From Aurantiacibacter sediminis (GTDB lineage: Bacteria > Pseudomonadota > Alphaproteobacteria > Sphingomonadales > Sphingomonadaceae): a stretch of 64,000 nucleotides of DNA. Below the pieces are notes generated by a model, which was not told the DNA's origin, did not search any database, and worked only from the letters and a program-made list of their open reading frames with translations. Every line of letters begins with the position of its first letter. The first letter of the stretch is position 1. The stretch spans positions 496,001-560,000 of the forward strand of contig NZ_JAEANY010000002.1 of the NCBI RefSeq assembly GCF_016019885.1, written 5' to 3'. The translations under genes were made by a program, and so were the position numbers. Below are positions 8,047 to 17,710 of the stretch, in pieces.

Positions 8047-10068
8047 CTAAGCCGCTTTTTCGAAATTCGGCCACTCGCGTTTCAAGGCCTCTATCATCTG
8101 GTCCGGCCTGTTGGACGTTTTCAGCCATCGCTCCAGCCTGCGCGATGCTTCTCCCAGCTCCGGCTCACCGAAATTCGCCGCGACGCCTGCCAGCTTGTGT
8201 AGTTCGTCAGCGAGATGTTCCCAATCCGTTTCGGCAGGGGATTGCGCCATGGTTTGACGCAGTGTGTGGACAATCGTGTCGCGCCTGTTGCGATAACGAT
8301 CTTCCAACCCGCTCAGGCTGGGCGGGGGTGACGCCACAAGCGTGGCTGCGTTTGCTTCAATCATCGCAGGCGGGGCGATGCCGTCCGCAATCGCACCGCC
8401 GTGAGTCAGCCAGCGTGAGAGTTCACGCGCAAGCGCAACGGTGGTGACCGGCTTGCCGAGATGCGATTGCATTCCCGCTTTCTGACATGCTGCGACGTCA
8501 TCCGGATAGCAATTGGCGGTAAGGGCGATGATCGGCAGTACTTTCGCATCGAAGCCCAACGCGCGAAGGCGCCGTGTCGCTTCCAAGCCGTCCACATCGG
8601 GCATTTGCATATCCATGAGCACGGCGGCGAAGGGCTTTCCGGCAGCTTCCGCAGCGAGCACCGCCTCAATTGCTTCCTCGCCATTCTCGACCAGCTTAAC
8701 ATCGAGTTCGAGCGAAGTGGCCATGGCCAACACCAGTTGCTGGTTGATCGCATGATCTTCGGCTATGAGGATCCGCGTTCCGGCAAGCCGCGAACTGCCA
8801 TCTGGCATGTCATCGCTTGCGTCGCGATCATGAGCGCGGCGTTCAGCAGCTTTTTTCATCGGCAAGCGAACGGTGAACTGGGTGCCGACATTACGCTTCG
8901 AATGCACAGTGATGTGTCCATCCATCATTTCGACAAGCTGGCTGCAGATAGCGAGGCCCAGGCCCGTGCCGCCATATCGGCGCGCGACTGAACCATCTTC
9001 CTGCGTGAAAGGCGTGAAGATATCTTCGAGCCGATCATCCTCGATCCCGATACCGGTGTCGATCACGGCGATAAGAAGGGACCGGCCTTCGCTCGAATTT
9101 TCCACTCGCGCTTCGATATCGATCCCGCCGGTCTGTGTGAATTTGACGGCATTACCGACCAGATTGAGCACGACCTGACGCACACGCAACGGATCAAGCT
9201 CAAGCAGCTGAGGCACTGCATCATCGAGCCAGAGCCCGACCGAGAGGCCTTTTGCCCTCGCCATCGGCTCGATCAATTTGGCGCAATGCTGCAACTTGTG
9301 TCGTAAGTCCGTGGCTTCGGTAGAGATCTCGAGTTGGCCTGCCTCAATCCGCGAATGATCGAGAATATCGTTCAGCAATTGCATCATTGCGCGACCGGAT
9401 TCGGCGATGAGATTGACCTGCGACATCTGTTGTTCGGTCAGGTCGCTTTCGAGCAGAAGCTCGGTGAAACCGATCACCCCGTTCATTGGGGTGCGGATTT
9501 CGTGGCTCATATTGGCGAGAAAGGTCGATTTGATCTTGGCCTCGTTTTCCGCCCTTTCGCGCGCAGCCTGCAATTCGTCTTCGAGATCTTTCGACCGCTG
9601 GATATCGATATTGATCCCAACATAACCGACGAGCGTGCCGGCATCGTCATATTCGGGTGCGCCAAGACCTTTGACCCAGATCGGCGTTCCATCGGGCCGC
9701 AACCAGCGCCATTCATCCTCGAAATGCTCATGCTCCGCGACGCTTTTCATGAGATTGGCGAATACACGGTCCCGGTCGTCAGGATGGAGCGCTTCCGACC
9801 AGCCAGTCCCTTCCCAATTCTCTTTTCCGAAAATGCCCGTCGCCTGTTCCCAATTGTGATTGACGAACAGGCAATTACCGGCAGGATCTGTGCGCCAGAT
9901 GCCGGCAGGTGCGACTTGGGTAAGGGTGTTGAAGCTCAGCGCGTCCTGCTCATCCTCGCTCTGCTCAGTCCGCAGGCGGCGGTGTGACCAGGCGAGGATT
10001 GCAACAGCTGCAATTGCCAAACAGGCCAGAATATATCCGAACATCGGTCCATCCATCAGATCAGTCAT
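8047..10068 (-). CDS. hybrid sensor histidine kinase (PAS-HisKA-ATPase-REC-Hpt)
   Basis: A 673-residue phosphorelay protein. In order: one membrane segment (about 9-27), a PAS/PAC sensor (45-165), HisKA with MSHEIRTPMNG (His189), an ATPase domain (NLVGNAVKFT, GGTGLGLAIC), a receiver domain (ILIAEDHAINQQ, phospho-Asp in LMDMQMPD near residue 483) and a C-terminal Hpt with ELHKLAG (His near 623). The complete relay is in one chain, so its output goes to a separate response regulator that is not encoded nearby. No periplasmic domain is evident; the PAS should sense an internal signal. The ligand cannot be predicted. Confidence 0.93.
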   Translation of the reverse strand: MTDLMDGPMFGYILACLAIAAVAILAWSHRRLRTEQSEDEQDALSFNTLTQVAPAGIWRTDPAGNCLFVNHNWEQATGIFGKENWEGTGWSEALHPDDRDRVFANLMKSVAEHEHFEDEWRWLRPDGTPIWVKGLGAPEYDDAGTLVGYVGINIDIQRSKDLEDELQAARERAENEAKIKSTFLANMSHEIRTPMNGVIGFTELLLESDLTEQQMSQVNLIAESGRAMMQLLNDILDHSRIEAGQLEISTEATDLRHKLQHCAKLIEPMARAKGLSVGLWLDDAVPQLLELDPLRVRQVVLNLVGNAVKFTQTGGIDIEARVENSSEGRSLLIAVIDTGIGIEDDRLEDIFTPFTQEDGSVARRYGGTGLGLAICSQLVEMMDGHITVHSKRNVGTQFTVRLPMKKAAERRAHDRDASDDMPDGSSRLAGTRILIAEDHAINQQLVLAMATSLELDVKLVENGEEAIEAVLAAEAAGKPFAAVLMDMQMPDVDGLEATRRLRALGFDAKVLPIIALTANCYPDDVAACQKAGMQSHLGKPVTTVALARELSRWLTHGGAIADGIAPPAMIEANAATLVASPPPSLSGLEDRYRNRRDTIVHTLRQTMAQSPAETDWEHLADELHKLAGVAANFGEPELGEASRRLERWLKTSNRPDQMIEALKREWPNFEKAA

Positions 10069-10160
10069 GGACGCGACGTATAGGCAGGCTTCATCAGTAT
10101 TGGCCGAGCAGGTCCCTCCGCCTTCGCGCCTAGTCGCGCGCTAGGAAAGCTTTAACGCAA

Positions 10161-11849
10161 TTATCTCCCCGGCCCGTGCGATGCGGCATTGGCCGCGCTC
10201 AACAAAGCGCGGACGCTGGCGGTCGCCACGTCATCGTCCATGCCGACACCCCAGCCGCTGGTGCCGTCGGGCAGGGCCCACTCGATATAGGCCGCAGCGC
10301 GGGAATCGACGCCGGTCTGCAAGGCATGCTCCGAATAGTCGGTGACTTCGAAATCGAGATCGAAGCTTTCGCGCAATGTGGCGAGGATGGAGGAGATCAA
10401 GCCCTTGCCGCGACCCGAAACTCGCTGTGCCTCGCCATCGACTTCGACTGTGCCTGTGAAAATACGCGTGCCATCGCTGGCGCGGCTTTCATCATAATCG
10501 ACGAGGGCGAAGCGGCGCTTATCGACTTGCAGGTAATAGGTCCGGCGGAAGCAATCCCATATATCGGCAACATTGAGCTCGCGGCCCATTTCGTCCGCCA
10601 TATCTTGTACGTGACGGCTGAAATCAGCCTGCATACGCTTTGGCAACTTGAGGCCCTGATCCTGTTGCAGCACCCATGCAAAGCCGCCTTTGCCGCTTTG
10701 CGAATTGACGCGGATCACCGCTTCGTAATTGCGGCCGAGATCGGCAGGATCGATAGGCAAATACGGCACCCGCCAATGCGTGTCGTTCTGCGTTTCGTGC
10801 GCTTCGAAGCCCTTCTTGATCGCATCCTGATGGCTGCCGGAGAATGCCGTGAACACGAGATCGCCGCCATAGGGATGGCGTTCATGCACCGGCAGCTCGT
10901 TGCAATATTCGACCGTCTCGATGACCTTGTCGATATCGGAGAAATCGAGGCCGGGATCGACGCCCTGCGTGTACATGTTAAGCGCGACCGTCACCAGGCA
11001 ACAATTGCCCGTCCGCTCTCCATTACCGAACAGACAGCCTTCGACCCGGTCCGCGCCAGCCATTATGCCCAGCTCTGCCGCGGCAACGCCGGTTCCGCGA
11101 TCGTTGTGGGTGTGCAGGCTGATCACCGCAGCCTCGCGACGCGGCAGATTGCGGCAAAAATATTCGATCTGGTCGGCGTAGGTATTGGGGGTCGCCGCTT
11201 CTACAGTAGCGGGCAGGTTGAGGATGATCGGCCGGTCCTTGCTCGGCCCCACGACATCCATCACCGCCTCGCATACCTCCAGACTGAAATCCAATTCGGC
11301 CGTGGAGAAAGTTTCCGGCGAATATTCGAATTGCCATTCCGTGCCGGGGCGCTTGGCGGCTTCATCGACCAACATCTGCGCGCCTTTGACGGCGATGGCT
11401 TTCACTTCGTCCCGGCTCATCTTGAACACAATTTCGCGCCACGCGGGGCTGACGGCATTGTAGAGATGCACGATGGCCGAATGCGCACCTTCCAAGCTTT
11501 CAAAGCTGCGCTTGATTAGGTCTTCACGCGATTGGGTGAGAACCTGCACCACGACATCGTCCGGCACTTTGCCCGACTGCACGAGCCAGCTGATGAAATC
11601 GAATTCGGTTTGCCCCGCTGCTGGAAAGCCGACCTCGATCTCCTTAACGCCCACTTCCACCAGCAGGTCGAAGAAGCGCGTCTTCTTCGCCCGGTCCATC
11701 GGATCGATAATCGACTGATTCCCATCGCGAAGATCGGTGCTGAGCCAGCGCGGCGGGGCAGAGATGGTACGGCTCGGCCATTGCCGGTCGGGCAAATCGA
11801 CCTGCGGGAACGGGCGGTATTTCGTGCTGGGATCACGCAGCATGGACAT
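10161..11849 (-). CDS. leuA: 2-isopropylmalate synthase LeuA
   Basis: First committed step of leucine synthesis: acetyl-CoA plus 2-ketoisovalerate to 2-isopropylmalate. 562 residues, the long LeuA form. The HMGL-like barrel begins with LSTDLRDGNQ (about 37-46) with the metal-binding RDGNQ, continues with SLHTHNDRGTG (metal His pair) and GNGERTGN, and ends with the C-terminal allosteric dimer domain (from about 430) that normally binds leucine. Start is ATG at 11849 or 11843; neither has a strong ribosome site. A leucine-rich leader peptide and alternative hairpins lie directly upstream, so expression is likely set by leucyl-tRNA supply. Confidence 0.96.
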   Translation of the reverse strand: MSMLRDPSTKYRPFPQVDLPDRQWPSRTISAPPRWLSTDLRDGNQSIIDPMDRAKKTRFFDLLVEVGVKEIEVGFPAAGQTEFDFISWLVQSGKVPDDVVVQVLTQSREDLIKRSFESLEGAHSAIVHLYNAVSPAWREIVFKMSRDEVKAIAVKGAQMLVDEAAKRPGTEWQFEYSPETFSTAELDFSLEVCEAVMDVVGPSKDRPIILNLPATVEAATPNTYADQIEYFCRNLPRREAAVISLHTHNDRGTGVAAAELGIMAGADRVEGCLFGNGERTGNCCLVTVALNMYTQGVDPGLDFSDIDKVIETVEYCNELPVHERHPYGGDLVFTAFSGSHQDAIKKGFEAHETQNDTHWRVPYLPIDPADLGRNYEAVIRVNSQSGKGGFAWVLQQDQGLKLPKRMQADFSRHVQDMADEMGRELNVADIWDCFRRTYYLQVDKRRFALVDYDESRASDGTRIFTGTVEVDGEAQRVSGRGKGLISSILATLRESFDLDFEVTDYSEHALQTGVDSRAAAYIEWALPDGTSGWGVGMDDDVATASVRALLSAANAASHGPGR

Positions 11850-11861
11850 AGAACTGGCTTT

Positions 11862-11954
11862 CTTCGACTTGGGGAGGGTGTTTGCAGCCCTTAGGCGGGG
11901 GCCCGGCGACAGCGCGCAGGGCAGGGGACACGCCTAAGGGCGTGTAAGTCGAAG
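11862..11954 (-). promoter_or_regulatory. attenuator-like leader of leuA
   Basis: Three helices can form in the minus-strand transcript. (a) CTTCGACTT (11946-11954, inside the leader peptide codons) with AAGTCGAAG (11862-11870, just before leuA), 9 perfect pairs. (b) ACACGCC/GGCGTGT local hairpin, 11928-11945, 7 pairs with a 4-base loop. (c) GCCCTTAGGCG (11931-11941) with CGCCTAAGGGC (11887-11897), 11 perfect pairs. Helices b and c use the same bases and exclude each other. No U-run follows helix c, so control may act on translation or through Rho rather than by an intrinsic terminator. Confidence 0.65.
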
Positions 11955-11981
11955 CAGGGATAGAAGCAGGTTCTTCCGCAT
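11934..11981 (-). CDS. leuL: leucine-rich leader peptide of leuA
   Basis: A 15-residue open reading frame, MRKNLLLSLLRLTRP, with six leucines (positions 5, 6, 7, 9, 10, 12), ends in TAG at 11934 and lies 85 bases before leuA. Its Leu codons 10 and 12 and its stop codon are part of the alternative stems described for the attenuator. This is the classic design of amino-acid attenuation: ribosomes stall on Leu codons when charged leucyl-tRNA is scarce. No strong ribosome site is visible before its ATG. The name is by analogy with other leu leaders. Confidence 0.7.
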   Translation of the reverse strand: MRKNLLLSLLRLTRP

Positions 11982-12045
11982 AGCCGTATTGCTATCGCCA
12001 ATCGCGAAAGGGGTAAACCACGAATTTAGTTGCATTTGGAACCAT

Positions 12046-12082
12046 GATCGGGGCTGCGACCCATGGGCGGCAGCCCCCGATC
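12046..12082 (-). terminator. hairpin after the yceI-family gene
   Basis: GATCGGGG-CTGC pairs with GCAG-CCCC-GATC (one bulged base), loop of about 12 bases, starting 9 bases after the stop at 12092. No T-run follows, so it is a possible but not typical terminator. Confidence 0.4.
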
Positions 12083-12091
12083 GGGTCCGGG

Positions 12092-12739
12092 TCAGTCCTT
12101 CTCGAAGGCGACAGTAATATCGAGCTCAACTTCATCGCCGATAGCAGGAAGCGCATATTCCATGCCGAAGTCGGAGCGATTGATGCTCGTCGTACCGTGG
12201 AAGCCGACAGTTTCCGCCTCGCTCATGGGGTTGGAACCCATGCCGGAAAGTTCAGCTTCGATCATGACCTGATTGGTCTGGCCGTTCAGCGTCAGATCGC
12301 CGACGATATGCGCAGTGGTCGCACCGGTCTGGTGGACTGCGGTGGAGACGAAGCGCGCGTCATGGGCATCGGGGCCGAAGAAATCGGGCTCAGCGCCATC
12401 TTCGCCCGGGCGCAGCATATGTTCGCGCAGGCCATCGCTCACCACGGCAAGCGAGTTGATCGGGATGCGCACATCGACAGAAGAATTGGCGAGGTTTTCG
12501 GTGTCCAATTCCAGCGTCCCCTCTGCATCGCCGAACAGGCCGAAATAGTCGTTGAAGCCGAAATGGCTGACGCGCCATTCAACCAGCGTGTGCGCCGGAT
12601 CGGTAGAATAGCTTCCCGAGGTGATGGAGCTCGTATCCATCGCTTCTTCTTGCGCATTGTGGTCATCAGCCAGCGCGGCGCTTGCTGAAAAGGCGGCGAC
12701 AGTACCGGCGGCGGTGAGGGCAAGCAGGGATTTACGCAT
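12092..12739 (-). CDS. YceI family periplasmic protein
   Basis: 215 residues with a signal peptide (MRKSLLALTAAGTVAAFSA, cleaved near ALADD). The body is a YceI lipocalin-like barrel: GSYSTDPAHTLVEWRVSHFGF near residue 42, the middle RIPINSL and VVGDLTLNGQT-type strands, and a C-terminal VELDITVAFEKD strand. YceI proteins bind long isoprenoid or similar amphipathic molecules in the periplasm; the ligand here is unknown. It is monocistronic, with a possible hairpin terminator beyond its stop. Confidence 0.9.
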   Translation of the reverse strand: MRKSLLALTAAGTVAAFSASAALADDHNAQEEAMDTSSITSGSYSTDPAHTLVEWRVSHFGFNDYFGLFGDAEGTLELDTENLANSSVDVRIPINSLAVVSDGLREHMLRPGEDGAEPDFFGPDAHDARFVSTAVHQTGATTAHIVGDLTLNGQTNQVMIEAELSGMGSNPMSEAETVGFHGTTSINRSDFGMEYALPAIGDEVELDITVAFEKD

Positions 12740-12841
12740 GGGTCAGGCTCCTTGAATTGGTGATTTCACCGACATGGGCTCACCTGCTTCAATGTCCAAG
12801 TAGCAATCCTTGTTCCGCCTAAGGCGAGGCTTCGCGCTGGC

Positions 12842-13441
12842 TTAGCAGTCATAGTATTGGATCATATCGCGCGCTTGCAGGCCGGAGATCGTGTAATTCG
12901 GCTCAGGCGGCGGCGCGCTGCACGGATCGTAGGCCGGGTCCTGCGTCAGGCATTTAGCACCACAAATCTGCTCTGCAATCCCGGTGCGGGCATCGATCCG
13001 CCAGAAGCGGCCACCCGGCGTGGAGAGATAACCGTCGAGCGGATAATCCACCGCAGTATTGATATCAGTCTCAGATGGGACTTCGCTGTCATAGCGCGGA
13101 TTGAAAGAGCCATGCGTGTGGTAAATGGCACGCGGCAGCAGCGAACGGGCATCGAAATAGGCGGCGGAACAGCTGTGCTCATCGCCGACCCGGACGGTGC
13201 GGGATACAAGCTCTCCCGCCGCGTTCTCCGCTATCAGCCCGCACAGTTCGGTGCGATCGTCGAAGGACCGTTGCTGCAACTCGCTGAGCTGCTGCCTTGC
13301 GAATTCGGTCACCTCTGCGGTTGGAACAGTCGCCTCATAAACCTCATTCAACAGCGTCTCATTCGACCGATTGAGAACTACGCCTGCCCAAAGAGCAGCG
13401 CAGACTGCGAGAATGATAATGGTGGTGCGGCCTTCGTTCAT
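12842..13441 (-). CDS. exported DUF4329 protein with JAMM-like motif
   Basis: 199 residues from the ATG at 13441 (an upstream in-frame ATG at 13468 is less likely because the membrane segment should be near the N-terminus). One N-terminal membrane anchor (TTIIILAVCAALWAGVVL) is followed by a periplasmic domain with ELCG, then YHTHGS, then SETD and GYLSTPGGRFWRID. E...HTH...SxxD spacing resembles JAB/JAMM metalloproteases, and the GYLSTPGG region is typical for DUF4329. Five or more cysteines lie near the C-terminus and may form disulfides in the periplasm. The substrate is unknown. It is 34 bases after ilvC in the same direction. Confidence 0.7.
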   Translation of the reverse strand: MNEGRTTIIILAVCAALWAGVVLNRSNETLLNEVYEATVPTAEVTEFARQQLSELQQRSFDDRTELCGLIAENAAGELVSRTVRVGDEHSCSAAYFDARSLLPRAIYHTHGSFNPRYDSEVPSETDINTAVDYPLDGYLSTPGGRFWRIDARTGIAEQICGAKCLTQDPAYDPCSAPPPEPNYTISGLQARDMIQYYDC

Positions 13442-13475
13442 GCATTCGGCACCATAGCGCCGCACCATTTAAAGA

Positions 13476-14519
<1,044 letters not shown>

Positions 14520-14921
14520 TCAGGTCGTGATGGTGGAGGTGGTGACGTAATAGGCGAGGGTCGCCAGCACGCCGATAAGGGTGATGAGCGGCCATCCCAT
14601 GTGCTGGCCCCTGGTCATGACAGCGTCGGCTACGCCTGCAACGAGGTGCGCGATGCCGATGCCGAGAATGAGCCATGGCGCATCGATATCACCATAGGCG
14701 GCAAGGACCAGCACAGCTGCAACACAGAACCACAGCACCGTCGTCCAGTGCCACGCAAAACGAGTGACGTTGCGCGCCAGCGGGCTTTCCATCAGTGGCA
14801 TTCCGCTCGCCAAGATCGGGCCGATCAGGCGGTGCTCGCCCAGGACCGAGTGGATCAGCGCCGTAATCGCGCACAGGGCAGCCGCCATCAGCAGCATGAA
14901 TGTAGGGTTGAGATATTCCAT
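14520..14921 (-). CDS. small membrane protein in the ilv operon
   Basis: 133 residues, with four predicted membrane segments (about 6-24, 57-77, 82-98, 107-127) and little outside them. No family I can name with confidence. It lies 7 bases after ilvN and 24 bases before ilvC, all in the same direction, so it is cotranscribed with valine/isoleucine genes. Whether it has any role there is unknown; operon position alone is not proof. Confidence 0.8.
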   Translation of the reverse strand: MEYLNPTFMLLMAAALCAITALIHSVLGEHRLIGPILASGMPLMESPLARNVTRFAWHWTTVLWFCVAAVLVLAAYGDIDAPWLILGIGIAHLVAGVADAVMTRGQHMGWPLITLIGVLATLAYYVTTSTITT

Positions 14922-14928
14922 AATCGGC

Positions 14929-15444
14929 TCAGGCTCCTTCGGCGCCGCGCATCATACCGACGATGCCCGTGCGTCCGACTTCGACAAGCCCGATTTCGCG
15001 CATCAATGCAATGAAGCTGTCGATCTTGTCCGGAGGCCCGGTGAGCTCGAAGATGAAACTTTCGGTAGTCGTGTCGACAGGTCGGGCGCGGAACACATCG
15101 GCAAGGCGCAGAGCTTCAACCCGGTCATCGCCTTTGCCGCGGACCTTGATCAGGGCCAGTTCGCGCTCGACATGCGGGCCTTCTTCGGTGAGGTCAGTGA
15201 CGCGGTGGACGGGAACCAGCCGTTCCAGCTGCGCCTGGATCTGGTCGATCACGGATGGCGGTCCGCCTGTCACGATGGTGATGCGGCTGATGGCGTGGTC
15301 TTCGGAAATATCGGCGACGGTCAGGCTGTCGATGTTATATCCGCGCGCAGTGAAGAGGCCGGTGATCTTGGCGAGGATACCCGGTTCATTATCCACGACC
15401 ACGGTCAGCACGTGCCGTTCAGAAGCGCGATGTTCGATTTTCAT
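14929..15444 (-). CDS. ilvN: acetolactate synthase small subunit IlvN/IlvH
   Basis: Regulatory subunit of acetohydroxyacid synthase; it binds valine and stabilises IlvB. 171 residues, the IlvH-type length. An ACT domain opens the protein (LTVVVDNEPGILAKITGLF, GYNIDSLTV), followed by a second ACT-like C-terminal domain (from about 85). Its start overlaps the stop of the preceding small membrane-protein gene by 4 bases (translational coupling). Confidence 0.95.
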   Translation of the reverse strand: MKIEHRASERHVLTVVVDNEPGILAKITGLFTARGYNIDSLTVADISEDHAISRITIVTGGPPSVIDQIQAQLERLVPVHRVTDLTEEGPHVERELALIKVRGKGDDRVEALRLADVFRARPVDTTTESFIFELTGPPDKIDSFIALMREIGLVEVGRTGIVGMMRGAEGA

Positions 15445-15827
15445 GTCATTGGCCTACTGTAATACAGAAAGCCAAGCGCCCATAGAAAGTCTGCCGCGCC
15501 TACGGCAAGTCCTAGCAGGTTCATCGATCCATTCGCCCAGTAGGTCACTATGAAGGCGGTGGCTCCCAGTTTTCCGATCGCGAAGAGAGTGATGAGCGAT
15601 CTTGGCGTGGTAGGACTGGTCGCTGTCACAAAATAGAGTGCGCCGAAAACGAGGATCATCCATCCGACTATCCGCGTCTCGAACAGTCGATCGGGTTCCT
15701 GAAGCGCAGTGAGTAGATAAAAGACTTGCGGTATAGCGAGCAACAAGAAGCCCACCGATCCATTGAAGATCGCTGCCGTAGAAAAAAACGCTCGCCTTCC
15801 GACCGACATCATTTTTGCTGTCATCAC
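15441..15827 (-). CDS. small membrane protein between ilvB and ilvN
   Basis: 128 residues with four likely membrane segments (about 12-38, 49-67, 78-97, 101-122). I do not recognise the family. Its start overlaps the ilvB stop by 4 bases and its stop overlaps the ilvN start by 4 bases, so it is locked into the operon between two subunits of one enzyme. The insertion at this point is unusual; ilvB and ilvN are normally adjacent. GC content looks slightly lower than that of its neighbours. Confidence 0.8.
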   Translation of the reverse strand: MMTAKMMSVGRRAFFSTAAIFNGSVGFLLLAIPQVFYLLTALQEPDRLFETRIVGWMILVFGALYFVTATSPTTPRSLITLFAIGKLGATAFIVTYWANGSMNLLGLAVGAADFLWALGFLYYSRPMT

Positions 15828-17566
15828 ACCAGCGCCTTGGCTTCATCTGCCATGATGCCGTAGACCTCATCGCCATACATCAGCATTTCGGTGTGCGCCG
15901 CGCCGGACGGGATCATCGGATAGCAATTGGCTTCCTTTGCCACGTGGCAATCGACCATCACCGGTCCGTCATGATCGAGCATCGCCTGGATACCGGCATC
16001 CAGTCCCGCTTCCTCGGTAATGCGAATACCTTTCCAGCCATAGCTTTCGGCGAGCTTCACGAAATCGGGCAGGCTGTCCGAATAGCTGTTCGAATACCGG
16101 CTCTCATAGGTCAGCTCCTGCCACTGGCGGACCATGCCCATATATTCATTGTTGAGGATGAAGACCTTCACCGGCAGGCGGAACTGGCTGGCGGTGCCGA
16201 GTTCCTGGATGTTCATCTGGATGCTGGCTTCACCGGCAATATCGATCACCAGGCTGTCCGGATTGCCCAGCTGCGCACCGATCGCGGCAGGCAGGCCATA
16301 GCCCATCGTGCCAAGCCCGCCGCTGGTGAGCCATTTATTCGGCCCCATGAAACCAAAATACTGCGCCGCCCACATCTGGTGCTGGCCGACTTCGGTAGTA
16401 ATGACAGGGTCGCGGTCTTTCGTCAGAACGAATAGGCGTTCCACCGCCAGTTGCGGCATGATGGCATCCTTGCGCTCCGGATAGGCGAGGCTGTCGCGCG
16501 CCTTCCAGCCGGTAATCCGCGCTTTCCATTCGCCGAGGTCACGCGGTTTGCGGTCCCCCCAGCATGAAACCATCTGTTCGAGCACGGTTGCACAATCGCC
16601 GACAATCCCAAGCTCCACCGGCACGATCTTGTTGATGCTTGAGCGATCGATATCCACGTGGATCTTCTTGCTGCCGGGCGAAAATGCATCGAGCCGGCCG
16701 GTCACCCGGTCATCGAAGCGCGCGCCGACGCACACCATCACATCGCACTGGTTCATCGCCATATTTGCTTCGAATGTGCCATGCATGCCGAGCATGCCGA
16801 GCCAATCGGGATGGTCGGCAGGAAACGCGCCAAGGCCCATGAGCGTCGAGGTGAGGGGAGCGCCCGTCACTTGCTGGAGCTGGCGAAGGAATTCGCTGGC
16901 CTTCGGACCGGAGTTTATCACCCCGCCGCCAGTGTAGAGCACCGGACGCTTGGCATTGGCGATCATCTCGATCGCTTCGGCAATCTCGTCCGCTGCAGCC
17001 ACCGTGCGCGGCTGGTAGCGCTTCTTGCGCTCTGCCGAGCCTTCAGCCTGCATGGCGGTGGCGATCTGCACGTTCTTCGGAATGTCCACAACCACTGGGC
17101 CTGGTCTGCCGGTCGTCGCAATTTCGAAGGCTTCTTCGATAGTTGCGGCGAGGTCTTCAGGGTCTTTTACAAGGTAATTGTGCTTGGAGCAGTGGCGCGT
17201 CAGGCCAACTGTGTCGGCTTCCTGAAAAGCGTCCGTGCCGATCAGATTGGTCGGCACCTGCCCGGTGATGACCACCATCGGGATGGAATCGAGAAAGGCA
17301 TCGGCGATGCCGGTAATCGCATTGGTCGCGCCGGGGCCAGACGTCACAAGGACAACGCCGGGTTTGCCGGTCGAACGCGCGTAGCCTTCCGCCGCGTGGG
17401 CAGCGCCCGCTTCATGCCGGACAAGAATGTGGCGGATGCGCGTGTCGGAGAACAGTTCGTCATAGATCGGCAGCACTGCGCCGCCGGGATAACCGAACAC
17501 GAATTCGACCCCCTGCCGCACCAGGCATTCCACCAATATCGCAGCGCCGCTGCGTTCCTGTGACAC
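15824..17566 (-). CDS. ilvB: acetolactate synthase large subunit IlvB
   Basis: Catalytic ThDP/FAD subunit that condenses two pyruvates, or pyruvate with 2-ketobutyrate. The GTG at 17566 has AGGAG six bases upstream and yields 580 residues that begin directly with the conserved start of the enzyme ([18 protein letters not shown]). An in-frame ATG at 17650, also behind GGAG, would add 28 non-conserved residues encoded by a strong hairpin. ThDP Glu lies in [15 protein letters not shown], and the ThDP-Mg motif is near GEASIQMN. A promoter is visible upstream. First gene of the ilvB-ilvN-ilvC run. Confidence 0.96.
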   Translation of the reverse strand: MSQERSGAAILVECLVRQGVEFVFGYPGGAVLPIYDELFSDTRIRHILVRHEAGAAHAAEGYARSTGKPGVVLVTSGPGATNAITGIADAFLDSIPMVVITGQVPTNLIGTDAFQEADTVGLTRHCSKHNYLVKDPEDLAATIEEAFEIATTGRPGPVVVDIPKNVQIATAMQAEGSAERKKRYQPRTVAAADEIAEAIEMIANAKRPVLYTGGGVINSGPKASEFLRQLQQVTGAPLTSTLMGLGAFPADHPDWLGMLGMHGTFEANMAMNQCDVMVCVGARFDDRVTGRLDAFSPGSKKIHVDIDRSSINKIVPVELGIVGDCATVLEQMVSCWGDRKPRDLGEWKARITGWKARDSLAYPERKDAIMPQLAVERLFVLTKDRDPVITTEVGQHQMWAAQYFGFMGPNKWLTSGGLGTMGYGLPAAIGAQLGNPDSLVIDIAGEASIQMNIQELGTASQFRLPVKVFILNNEYMGMVRQWQELTYESRYSNSYSDSLPDFVKLAESYGWKGIRITEEAGLDAGIQAMLDHDGPVMVDCHVAKEANCYPMIPSGAAHTEMLMYGDEVYGIMADEAKALV

Positions 17567-17615
17567 GTTACGCTCCTGTCGTTTCGCGGACTTTGGTCCC
17601 GTCGGTTGAGAGACA

Positions 17616-17647
17616 GTGGCCCGACAAGATCTCTCTTGCCGGGCCAC
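17616..17647 (-). promoter_or_regulatory. strong hairpin in the ilvB leader
   Basis: A 13-bp stem (one G-U) with loop AGAGAT, made of GTGGCCCGGCAAG and CTTGTCGGGCCAC on the minus strand, lies 50 bases before the ilvB GTG and right after an in-frame ATG with its own GGAG site. No run of T follows. No valine-, leucine- or isoleucine-rich leader is found. A control element seems likely but its mechanism is unclear. Confidence 0.55.
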
Positions 17648-17672
17648 CATTCGTTTCTCCACTGTGTGCACC

Positions 17673-17701
17673 GCAATATGGATGCAAAATTATCCTGTCA
17701 A
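17673..17701 (-). promoter_or_regulatory. sigma-70 type promoter of ilvB
   Basis: TTGACA (17696-17701) and TATTGC (17673-17678) with a 17-base spacer on the minus strand. Transcription would start near 17666, which excludes the ATG at 17671 as a start of ilvB. Confidence 0.65.
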
Positions 17702-17710
17702 CCGTAGTTA

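Noticed and set aside
10176-11519. Long open frame antisense to leuA (447 codons)
   Set aside because: It mirrors a strongly conserved gene, has no ribosome site, and the translation shows no known motif; such shadows are common in G+C-rich DNA.
17566-17650. Branched-chain leader peptide before ilvB
   Set aside because: The only frame there has no valine, leucine or isoleucine cluster and runs directly into ilvB.
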